Positions 1 through 5,437 of a stretch of 10,029 nt of DNA are shown one piece after another. The position numbers were made by a program, and so were the translations under genes. The DNA is from Candidatus Brevefilum sp. (lineage in GTDB: Bacteria > Chloroflexota > Anaerolineae > Anaerolineales > Anaerolineaceae). The DNA is taken from the NCBI GenBank assembly GCA_007135845.1, contig SLIC01000266.1, forward strand, positions 1 through 10,029, read 5' to 3'. The notes beneath the pieces were generated by a model, which worked only from the letters and a program-made list of their open reading frames with translations, ran no database searches and was not told the origin of the DNA. Position 1 is the first letter of the stretch. The number at the start of each line of letters is the position of its first letter.

Positions 1-332
1 CCTTTGCGTGCCGTCAGCCATGCGATGTTACCAGTGAGATCGTAAGGGGATATTTGTTTTTCTTCAACGATACGACCCTTATACAGATGTTCTTCAACAA
101 TGTGGGCAACATCACCCGGTGTGACTGAGCCGTAAATAACAGCTTCTGGGTAAACAAGAACCAAGGGATTTTGCGCCTTTTTACTGACATCACTGATCAT
201 GGATAATGAAATTTCATCATCAAGTCCAAACGCAGTGATTTGTTGTTGTAAAGCGCTAAAAACTTCAAGAGCGCCCCGATCCAAGCTTTCCTGATCGCTA
301 GATACCAATACCATAGAACGTGTTGCTTTCAT
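1..332 (-). CDS. Second NuoF-like (HydB-like) subunit, N-terminal part only, no cysteine ligands (partial)
   Basis: The reading frame starts at an ATG (332-330) 10 bases after the stop of the NuoE-type gene, behind a good ribosome binding site (AGGAG, 7-base spacing), and runs off the left edge after 110 codons. The visible part aligns end to end with the N-terminal thioredoxin-like domain of the HydB/NuoF protein at 861-2645. Shared stretches include VLVS at the start, LVYPEAV (residues 58-64) against LMVYPEGV, and IVEEHLYKGR (78-87) against LVEEQFVKGR. In this family the domain normally binds a [2Fe-2S] cluster through four cysteines. Here there is no cysteine in 110 residues, so no cluster can form in this part. 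It is probably a second flavoprotein subunit of the same redox complex. The remainder, including any NADH and FMN sites, lies outside the window, so a different C-terminal architecture is possible. Confidence 0.72.
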   Translation of the reverse strand, partial: MKATRSMVLVSSDQESLDRGALEVFSALQQQITAFGLDDEISLSMISDVSKKAQNPLVLVYPEAVIYGSVTPGDVAHIVEEHLYKGRIVEEKQISPYDLTGNIAWLTARK

Positions 333-342
333 CAGGCGTCTC

Positions 343-822
343 CTAATCGTAATTTTTCAAAATGTCAGATACTTGTTCAGGGGTCACATTGCCGTAAATG
401 TCGTGGTCAATGACCAGCACAGGTCCAACGCCGCATACGCCCAGACAGCTGGTTGTGAGCAGGGACCATTTTTCATCCTCACTGGTTTCGCCTTTATCAA
501 GTTCCAACACTTCTTGAAGTTTTTCCCAAACCAAACGACCACCAGCAACATGGCAGGGGGCACTTTCGCAGAATTGGATCACATGACGCCCTCTGCGTTC
601 CGTGGACAGCATTCGGTAGAATGTTGCTACAGAATAAATATGGCTGGTGGGGATATTCATTCGGTCACTGAGTTCCTTAATGGCCTCATCAGAAATATAT
701 CCATATTCACCATTTATTTCGTGGAGAATGGGGATGAGTTCTGCTTTTTCATACCCTTTCTTTATGACAAGCGAACGCACAAATTCACGAATGCTTTCTC
801 CATCTTTGACTTCAACTTTCAT
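343..822 (-). CDS. hydC: NuoE/HydC-type [2Fe-2S] thioredoxin-like subunit
   Basis: This 159-residue protein is a full-length member of the 24-kDa NADH dehydrogenase family. It has the N-terminal helical part (about 10-75, with YGYISDEAIKELSDR and IYSVATFY) and a thioredoxin-like [2Fe-2S] domain (about 80-158). All four cluster ligands are present: C85 and C90 (CESAPC) and C126 and C130 (CLGVC). In HydABC-type hydrogenases and in complex I this subunit passes electrons between the flavin subunit and the rest of the iron-sulfur chain. It lies 38 bases downstream of the HydB-type gene and 10 bases upstream of the second NuoF-like gene, so it is co-transcribed with both. The ATG at 822 follows a very strong ribosome binding site (GGAGGAAGG). 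The symbol hydC is assigned by analogy; the gene could equally be named nuoE. Confidence 0.9.
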   Translation of the reverse strand: MKVEVKDGESIREFVRSLVIKKGYEKAELIPILHEINGEYGYISDEAIKELSDRMNIPTSHIYSVATFYRMLSTERRGRHVIQFCESAPCHVAGGRLVWEKLQEVLELDKGETSEDEKWSLLTTSCLGVCGVGPVLVIDHDIYGNVTPEQVSDILKNYD

Positions 823-860
823 AACCTTCCTCCTCGATATAGGCTTATGGTTCTTCGGTA

Positions 861-2645
861 TTATCTGATCTCAATTGCATCATACGGACAGAGTTGTTCG
901 CAAATACCACATTGGATACAGATATCGGGATCGATCAAATGTATTTTCCGGCGTTCACCACTGATGGCGTCTACCGGGCAGTTGCGGGCACACAAGGTGC
1001 AGCCGGTGCAAAGGTCGTCAATGATTTCAAATCGAATCAGGGCTTTACATACTTTTGCCGGGCACCGTTTTTCGTAGATATGGGCTTCATACTCATCAAG
1101 GAAATGTTCTAAAGTGCTCTTAACTGGGTTTGGTGCGCCTTTACCTAAGCCGCACAGGCTGGCTTCGTTAATTTGTTCGCATAGGTTTGCCAATAATGGG
1201 AGATCTTCTGGCTTTCCTTTACCCTCACAAATACGGGTGAGCGTTTCTAAAAGCCGTCGAGTGCCAATGCGGCAGGGTGTGCATTTACCGCAGCTTTCCT
1301 CTTGCGTAAATTCCATAAAAAAGCGGGCGATATCGACCATGCAGGTGTCTTCATCCATAACGACCAGACCGCCAGACCCAAGAATAGAGCCGGCTTCATC
1401 CAAAGCTTCATAATCCATTGGCAGGTCAAGAAAAGCCTCAGGAAGGCATCCGCCCATCGGGCCTCCGGTCTGGACCGCTTTGAATTTCTTATTGTTTTTG
1501 ATGCCACCGCCAACATCAAATATGATCTCGCGCAGGCTGATACCAAAGGGCACCTCGATCAAGCCTGTATTGATCACATCACCAGCCATTGAAAAGGTTT
1601 TTGTGCCGGTGCTTTTCTTGTAGCCCAGGCTGGCAAACCAATCAGCTCCTTTGAGGATGATTTGCGGAATGATGGCAAAGGTTTCCACATTATTGATGTT
1701 GGAGGGTTTTCCCCATAATCCTTTTTGAGCAGGGAAAGGTGGACGTGGTCTTGGCTCACCGCGTAATCCTTCAATGGAGGCCATAAGTGCGGTTTCCTCA
1801 CCGCATACGAAAGCGCCCGCACCCATGCGTACTTCTAGATCAAATGAGAAGTCAGTGCCCAAGATATTTTCACCGAGCAACCCCATCGCGCGTGCCTGTT
1901 CAATCGCAGTTCGGATTGTCTTTACTGCAATGGGATATTCGGCTCGACAATAAACATAACCTTGACTAGCACTCGTAGCATAAGCGCCGATGATCATGCC
2001 CTCAACTACTGCATGCGGGTAGCCTTCCAGGACGCGCCGGTTTGCAAAGGCACCAGGGTCACCCTCGTCTGCGTTACAGATCATGTATTTCTGATCACCT
2101 TCAGCATTTCTTAAAAACCGCCATTTTAATCCTGTTGGGAAACCAGCGCCTCCTCGTCCTCTTAAGCCTGAATCCAGGACTTCTTGTATGACTTCTTCAG
2201 GCGTCATTTCAGTCAGGACTTTACCAAGCGCCATATAACCTTCGTACGCAATGTATTCTTCTATGTTAAGCGGAACGACGGTACCAATATTCTCCAGAAC
2301 GATTCTCAGTTCTTTGTCCTGGGGGGCAGATAGTTCTTCATCAACAATTTCTTCTACCTCCCTGGCATATTGCGCAGCAACCCGGCCCTTGACGAATTGC
2401 TCTTCAACAAGGAAGGGGATGTCATCAAGCGTAATATTGGTGTAGTGAACGCCTTCCGGGTAGACCATCAAGTCGGGACCCGCTGATTCAGGATCGCCAA
2501 TCCGAGATGTTTCCAGAACCTCGACTTCATCAACTAAACCCTGCTTGACCAACTCGTCTTGCAGGGCGCCCATTAACTCAAAAGCACCTTTCTCAATACA
2601 AATTGGATCAACAGAGACTAAGACATGTGAACGAAAGTAAGCCAT
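861..2645 (-). CDS. hydB: HydB/NuoF-type NAD-binding flavoprotein subunit of a bifurcating hydrogenase, with C-terminal 2[4Fe-4S] domain
   Basis: This 594-residue protein should bind FMN and NAD(H) and act as the pyridine-nucleotide site of a soluble NAD-linked hydrogenase complex. The order of domains is: thioredoxin-like domain (1-92); NuoF core with the glycine-rich NADH/FMN site GLRGRGGAGFPTGLKW (160-175), NADEGDPGAF (191-200) and GAGAFVCGEETAL (275-287); the [4Fe-4S] ligands C452, C455, C458 (ESCGKCTPC) and C498; the conserved pair C528/C533 (CPAKVC); and a bacterial ferredoxin-like tail with two complete CxxCxxCxxxCP motifs (C546-C556 and C576-C586). That tail is typical of HydB rather than of complex I NuoF. 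The N-terminal domain is odd: only C16 remains of the usual four [2Fe-2S] ligands, and the second ligand pair is replaced in ETSRIGDPESAGP (45-57). The ATG at 2645 has an AAGG ribosome binding site. HydA is not in view, so the partner enzyme is inferred. Confidence 0.92.
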   Translation of the reverse strand: MAYFRSHVLVSVDPICIEKGAFELMGALQDELVKQGLVDEVEVLETSRIGDPESAGPDLMVYPEGVHYTNITLDDIPFLVEEQFVKGRVAAQYAREVEEIVDEELSAPQDKELRIVLENIGTVVPLNIEEYIAYEGYMALGKVLTEMTPEEVIQEVLDSGLRGRGGAGFPTGLKWRFLRNAEGDQKYMICNADEGDPGAFANRRVLEGYPHAVVEGMIIGAYATSASQGYVYCRAEYPIAVKTIRTAIEQARAMGLLGENILGTDFSFDLEVRMGAGAFVCGEETALMASIEGLRGEPRPRPPFPAQKGLWGKPSNINNVETFAIIPQIILKGADWFASLGYKKSTGTKTFSMAGDVINTGLIEVPFGISLREIIFDVGGGIKNNKKFKAVQTGGPMGGCLPEAFLDLPMDYEALDEAGSILGSGGLVVMDEDTCMVDIARFFMEFTQEESCGKCTPCRIGTRRLLETLTRICEGKGKPEDLPLLANLCEQINEASLCGLGKGAPNPVKSTLEHFLDEYEAHIYEKRCPAKVCKALIRFEIIDDLCTGCTLCARNCPVDAISGERRKIHLIDPDICIQCGICEQLCPYDAIEIR

Positions 2646-2674
2646 ATATTGCCTTTCAAAATTGGTTCGGTGAC

Positions 2675-3043
2675 TTAAACTTTGATCTGGTATTCCGAAA
2701 CAATATTGCCATCAATGACATGATCTTTTATGATCCTGCGGACCATTTCTGGATTAACCCTTCCATAAGTTACCTTTTCTGCCCCAGGCACAACAACCTG
2801 AACGATTGGCTCAAATGAGTCCAACCCGATGTTACCGGTCTGGCGGACGATGATGTCACTCAGATTTTCCTTTTCGATCATATCCATAATGGCTTTCAAG
2901 GTTTCGCGTGCACCTGCAGCAATACCGACTGTGCCCATGCCGACAATCACTTCTGTTTTGCCAGATGTGGCTTTCAGGCTCTGCTTTTTAAGGGCTTCTT
3001 CCCTAATTCTCTTTAGATCGTCTAATGATTTTACAGTTGACAT
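2675..3043 (-). CDS. Small thioredoxin-like ferredoxin homologue that has lost all cysteine ligands
   Basis: This 122-residue protein matches the small (2Fe-2S) ferredoxin family found in [FeFe]-hydrogenase operons, as recognised from GMGTVGIAAGARETLKAI (35-52), RQTGNIGLDSFEPIVQVV (67-84) and EKVTYGRVNPEMVRRII (89-105). From memory, family members read GMGTCGIAAGA and TGCIGLC at these places. Here the cysteines are V39, N71 and D75, and the protein contains no cysteine anywhere, so it cannot hold a cysteine-ligated cluster. The fold looks otherwise intact and the codons show no frameshift, which suggests a retained structural or regulatory role rather than decay. The ATG at 3043 follows a strong GAGGAG ribosome binding site. 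It sits 30 bases after the HATPase gene and 29 before the HydB-type gene. The N-terminal 28 residues are a charged, probably helical extension. Confidence 0.85.
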   Translation of the reverse strand: MSTVKSLDDLKRIREEALKKQSLKATSGKTEVIVGMGTVGIAAGARETLKAIMDMIEKENLSDIIVRQTGNIGLDSFEPIVQVVVPGAEKVTYGRVNPEMVRRIIKDHVIDGNIVSEYQIKV

Positions 3044-3073
3044 GCTATGCTCCTCTGAATTTAAAAATCCTAG

Positions 3074-3634
3074 TTAATGTTCATTCATTAATAGTTGCTG
3101 AACGCCGTGGATGCCTTCATTGATCATTTCACGGATGAATCGCATCACAGCTGGTTCTGATAATGGAACGCCGTCCAGGGTTTCTTTAATGGGTTCATCA
3201 TCAAAATGGAAACTGGCTTCATTGACATTGTATTCAAAAACCCAATTCACTTCGGGTGTGCCAATGATCAATGCTTGGATTGTGCCAGATATATCACCCA
3301 GCGGCATTCGATCGATATGACTGTGTTTGAACACTGCCTGCACCTTTGTGCCCTGACCTTGTTTTGATTGGATATTAAAGGCACCTTCACAGGCTTCTGC
3401 CGCAGCTTTGAAAAAAGGAATACCAAGGCCCACTTTACGTGTTGTGCGTGAGGTGATGAATGGATCGGTAATATTTGCTAAAGTTCCTTCATTCATGCCT
3501 TTGCCATTGTCCTCAATTTCAATCTCAAGTAGATCATCGTCAAGATTCTCGTTGATAGAAATCCTGATCCTAGTTGCACCTGCTGATATGCTGTTTTCAG
3601 CGATATCGAGAATATGGAGGGCCAGTTCCCGCAA
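3074..3634 (-). CDS. Stand-alone histidine-kinase-like ATPase (HATPase_c) of the hydrogenase operon
   Basis: The 186-residue product has a GHKL ATPase domain in residues 1-103. The N box is DIAENSISAGAT with N14, the G1 box is EDNGKGM (D42), a DPFITSRTT stretch (57-65) corresponds to the F box, the G2 box is VGLGIPFF (68-75), and GQGT is at 93-96. There is no dimerisation or phospho-acceptor histidine domain before it, so it is not a complete sensor kinase. Residues 104-186 form a C-terminal region of unknown role. The start is a TTG at 3634, one base after the stop of the NuoE-like gene, with AAGGAAG eight bases upstream. The frame stays open upstream to about 3751, but that part overlaps the NuoE-like gene and looks unlike the family. 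Such ATPases are recurrent neighbours of NAD-linked [FeFe]-hydrogenase genes; their substrate is not known to me. Confidence 0.85.
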   Translation of the reverse strand: MRELALHILDIAENSISAGATRIRISINENLDDDLLEIEIEDNGKGMNEGTLANITDPFITSRTTRKVGLGIPFFKAAAEACEGAFNIQSKQGQGTKVQAVFKHSHIDRMPLGDISGTIQALIIGTPEVNWVFEYNVNEASFHFDDEPIKETLDGVPLSEPAVMRFIREMINEGIHGVQQLLMNEH

Positions 3635-3635
3635 T

Positions 3636-4151
3636 TTACGCTTCCTTGGCTTTGATATCCTGGATGGTTTTGGGGAATCGGTTGGGTTTGACACGTCCCA
3701 GGAATTCATCATCCACAACGATGACTGGTGCCTGGCTGCACGCGCCAACACATCTGCAGAGTTCCAGTGTAATCAGGCCATCCTCTGTGGTTTCACCTGG
3801 TTCGATCCCAAGAATCTGTCTGGCTTTTTCAATGATCTGGTTGATCCCGCTGACATAACAGGCGGTTCCAACACAGAATTTGATCGTGTGTTTTCCACGA
3901 GGTGTGGTTGTGAAAAAAGAATAAAAAGAAACAACTCCGTGAATTCGGCTGACAGGTTCCCCAAGTTGATCAGCAACATAGACCTGCATGGCAGGTGAAA
4001 CAAAACCAATCGCTTCCTGCAATTCGTTCAGCACCACCATTGTGGCGCCGGCAAGCCCCTTGTTCTTTTCTAAAATGTGATCAATGGTTGCGTGCTGTTC
4101 AGGATCATTGAGAGGATCTTCTGCTGGAATTTTCTCCATAATTTTCAACAT
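3636..4151 (-). CDS. NuoE-like [2Fe-2S] protein, first redox gene after the regulated promoter
   Basis: This 171-residue protein belongs to the same 24-kDa NuoE family as the gene at 343-822 but is a clear paralogue. It has the helical N-terminal part (20-80, with GFVSPAMQVYVADQLGEPVSRIHGVVSFYSFF, quoted in pieces: VADQLGEPVSRIHGVV and SFYSFF) and the thioredoxin-like cluster domain. The ligands C93 and C98 (CVGTAC) and C134 and C138 (CVGAC) are all present; C132 is extra. It should carry one [2Fe-2S] cluster and relay electrons, perhaps feeding an alternative subunit combination of the complex. I chose the ATG at 4151 because GGAG stands 11 bases before it. ATG 4139 lacks such a site, and the open frame up to 4220 would cross the promoter and operator. 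It is the first gene after the 135-base gap and ends one base before the HATPase start. Confidence 0.86.
   Translation of the reverse strand: MLKIMEKIPAEDPLNDPEQHATIDHILEKNKGLAGATMVVLNELQEAIGFVSPAMQVYVADQLGEPVSRIHGVVSFYSFFTTTPRGKHTIKFCVGTACYVSGINQIIEKARQILGIEPGETTEDGLITLELCRCVGACSQAPVIVVDDEFLGRVKPNRFPKTIQDIKAKEA
3641..3647 (-). promoter_or_regulatory. Ribosome binding site deciding the TTG start of the HATPase gene
   Basis: On the minus strand AAGGAAG lies inside the last codons of the NuoE-like gene, eight bases (counted from GGA) before TTG at 3634-3632. The upstream stop TAA (3638-3636) and the TTG are separated by one base, which suggests translational coupling. No ATG lies at a position that matches the N-terminus of the family. 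Confidence 0.55.
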
Positions 4152-4162
4152 ATTTATGTTTA

Positions 4163-4168
4163 CTCCAG
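4163..4168 (-). promoter_or_regulatory. Ribosome binding site of the first NuoE-like gene
   Basis: CTGGAG on the minus strand, 11 bases before ATG 4151 when counted from the GGAG core. It is the only purine-rich match near the possible starts, so it favours 4151 over 4139 and over the upstream open frame. Confidence 0.5.
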
Positions 4169-4176
4169 TAAATATA

Positions 4177-4195
4177 TCACGAAATTTTTGCGTGA
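4177..4195. repeat. Inverted repeat TCACG-N9-CGTGA in the leader of the NuoE-like gene
   Basis: TCACG (4177-4181) and CGTGA (4191-4195) are perfect inverted arms around a 9-base AT-rich centre. The repeat lies between the Rex-like operator (4205-4222) and the ribosome binding site (4163-4168), so it would be transcribed. It may be a small hairpin in the leader RNA or a second protein site. With five-base arms it could also be chance. Confidence 0.35.
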
Positions 4196-4204
4196 CGACA
4201 ACGA

Positions 4205-4222
4205 TTGTGAAATATACCACAA
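4205..4222. promoter_or_regulatory. Rex-like redox operator
   Basis: The 18-base element TTGTGAAATATACCACAA is an interrupted palindrome. The outer five bases on each side match perfectly (TTGTG / CACAA), and the left arm TTGTGAA is identical to the known Rex half-site of the TTGTGAA-N4-TTCACAA pattern; the right arm ACCACAA differs at two inner positions. Spacing (7+4+7) is also that of Rex sites. Rex is a repressor that leaves DNA when NADH rises relative to NAD+. The site overlaps the proposed minus-strand promoter and precedes genes for an NAD-linked redox enzyme, which fits functionally. Binding itself is inferred; no rex gene is in the window. Confidence 0.6.
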
Positions 4223-4254
4223 ATGAGTGTAATCCTGCTTGGGTAAGTGGTCAA
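4211..4254 (-). promoter_or_regulatory. Internal promoter for the NuoE-like to HydBC genes
   Basis: In the 135-base gap the minus strand has TTGACC (4254-4249), a 17-base spacer and TACACT (4231-4226), a reasonable sigma-70 pair. Just downstream lies an extended -10 candidate, TGG-TATATT (4219-4211), inside the Rex-like operator. Either start would place the operator over the start site or -10 box, where a bound repressor blocks initiation. The gap is by far the longest in the minus-strand gene run, which supports a promoter here. Confidence 0.45.
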
Positions 4255-4286
4255 TGCACAAATGTCATATTTACAGTAGAGAATCG

Positions 4287-5036
4287 TCAAAAACGAGTTA
4301 GGATCGAAAATTTGCGACCTGCTTCATCCCGTAAAGCCATTTTTAGCTCTGAAATCGTTGGCTCGCTAATTAAAAAGTGGTTTACGCCTAAAAAATCATC
4401 CAAAAAATGTACATCCCCACTTTGGATCAGTTGATAAGCATTAATCTGTGGGAATTCTTGACGTGCTTCTTCTGCTGTGATGTGTCGTGATATCTCCAGG
4501 GCATCTATTGCCAGATCAGGCGGTACAAAACCGAGGTGGGTAATAAGCCCAAACACCTGGCGGTTGACATGGGCGGGAATGAACAGACCTCCTAAACCCG
4601 TCACAACATTGAATACTTTTTCAAAACTCAGGCGTGTGCCAGTGATCAGGAGCTGCTCTTTTCTTGCGACAAATTCCCCGGATTTGTCAACAATAAATTG
4701 TTCACCAAAAAATTCGATATTATTTTTGATTTCCGGGAGGTTTTTGTTGACCAAAGTTTGCAATTCGGCTAATTGATCCATGGTGTCAAATAGACACAGG
4801 ACGTGGACATCCTCTTGGGTTTGTAATTCCATCCCTGGCAGCACTGTGAGGTCCTCACCCTCAGCTGCTTTAATGACAGCAGCGACATTGTCACTGGCAT
4901 TATGATCGGTGATGGCGATCAAATTTAGACCATTTGTGATGGCGGTTTGAACAATGAGTGGTGGAATCATCTCCACACCAGCACATGGCGAAAGAACAGT
5001 GTGGATATGGAGTTCTGCTTGATAAGGTTTCAACAA
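4287..5036 (-). CDS. PHP-domain protein (predicted metal-dependent phosphoesterase) of the hydrogenase operon
   Basis: The 249-residue protein is a single PHP domain, the phosphoesterase fold also found in histidinol phosphatase and DNA polymerase III. Likely metal ligands are visible in the usual order: H10 and H12 (ELHIHTVLSPC), D44 and H45 (AITDHNA), E70 (PGMEL), H78 (EDVHVLC), H156 (PAHVNR), D208 and H210 (SGDVHFLDD), so it is probably active. The substrate cannot be told. The start is TTG at 5036 (a second TTG follows at 5033); no ATG is available, and no clear ribosome binding site is seen. It follows the stop of the DRTGG gene by 15 bases in the same reading frame. PHP proteins of this type commonly accompany DRTGG and HATPase genes beside [FeFe]-hydrogenase operons. 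A role in making or degrading a signal molecule is an inference. Confidence 0.83.
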   Translation of the reverse strand: MLKPYQAELHIHTVLSPCAGVEMIPPLIVQTAITNGLNLIAITDHNASDNVAAVIKAAEGEDLTVLPGMELQTQEDVHVLCLFDTMDQLAELQTLVNKNLPEIKNNIEFFGEQFIVDKSGEFVARKEQLLITGTRLSFEKVFNVVTGLGGLFIPAHVNRQVFGLITHLGFVPPDLAIDALEISRHITAEEARQEFPQINAYQLIQSGDVHFLDDFLGVNHFLISEPTISELKMALRDEAGRKFSILTRF

Positions 5037-5051
5037 GAGTGTAGTTACCGG

Positions 5052-5402
5052 TTATTCATGTGTGGCGCGTAGGCCGAGATCCCACAACTGACCGACCATG
5101 GTGAAATTTGGCACAGTCGTTGAAAGCAGGATAACGCCTTTATCGTTGGCTTTTTCAATGGTATCTAGGTCAGGTTGGGCATCTTCTGTGATAATGATTG
5201 CGGCAAGGTCCAATAGGGCTGCCACGGCAACGATATTCCCATGGGCCATAAGTGTGATCCAAATACCGTTAGGTTCAGCACCGGTCATAACACAACTGAG
5301 CAGGTCAGAGCAATAGCCGCTGTTCACAGAAATTGTTGAAAAATCTTTAGGCTCAGTGAGAACTTGAAGGTCTAATTGTTGGATAATTTCGTCTAATTGC
5401 AT
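5052..5402 (-). CDS. Small DRTGG-domain protein (second copy)
   Basis: This 116-residue protein is mostly one DRTGG-like domain, the small domain otherwise found next to CBS domains and in phosphotransacetylase regulatory regions. It has the typical closing pattern AIIITEDAQPDLDTIEKAND (about 68-87) followed by GVILLSTT and a final helix. It is a diverged paralogue of the product at 6441-6791: both share the pattern (AIV/AII)xxxDxQPDxxTIxxAN and end with GLxx. No catalytic residues are evident, so a ligand-sensing or protein-binding role is more likely than an enzyme activity. The ATG at 5402 has a weak GAG ribosome binding site. It lies 35 bases after the CBS/HATPase gene. Confidence 0.75.
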   Translation of the reverse strand: MQLDEIIQQLDLQVLTEPKDFSTISVNSGYCSDLLSCVMTGAEPNGIWITLMAHGNIVAVAALLDLAAIIITEDAQPDLDTIEKANDKGVILLSTTVPNFTMVGQLWDLGLRATHE

Positions 5403-5437
5403 TTAATACTCTATTCTCTGTGTTGGGTTCAAATTAT

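Noticed and set aside
373..1077. A long plus-strand open frame of 234 codons
   Set aside because: It lies opposite the strongly supported NuoE-type and HydB-type genes and its translation has no family character; it is an antisense shadow.
3635..3751. N-terminal extension of the stand-alone HATPase
   Set aside because: The extra 39 residues overlap the NuoE-like gene and are rich in basic and serine/proline residues; the TTG at 3634 with its ribosome binding site matches the family N-terminus.
3408..3998. A plus-strand open frame of 196 codons
   Set aside because: It is antisense to the HATPase and NuoE-like genes, both of which have conserved motifs.
4152..4220. N-terminal extension of the first NuoE-like gene
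   Set aside because: It would run through the Rex-like operator and ribosome binding site and does not look like the family.
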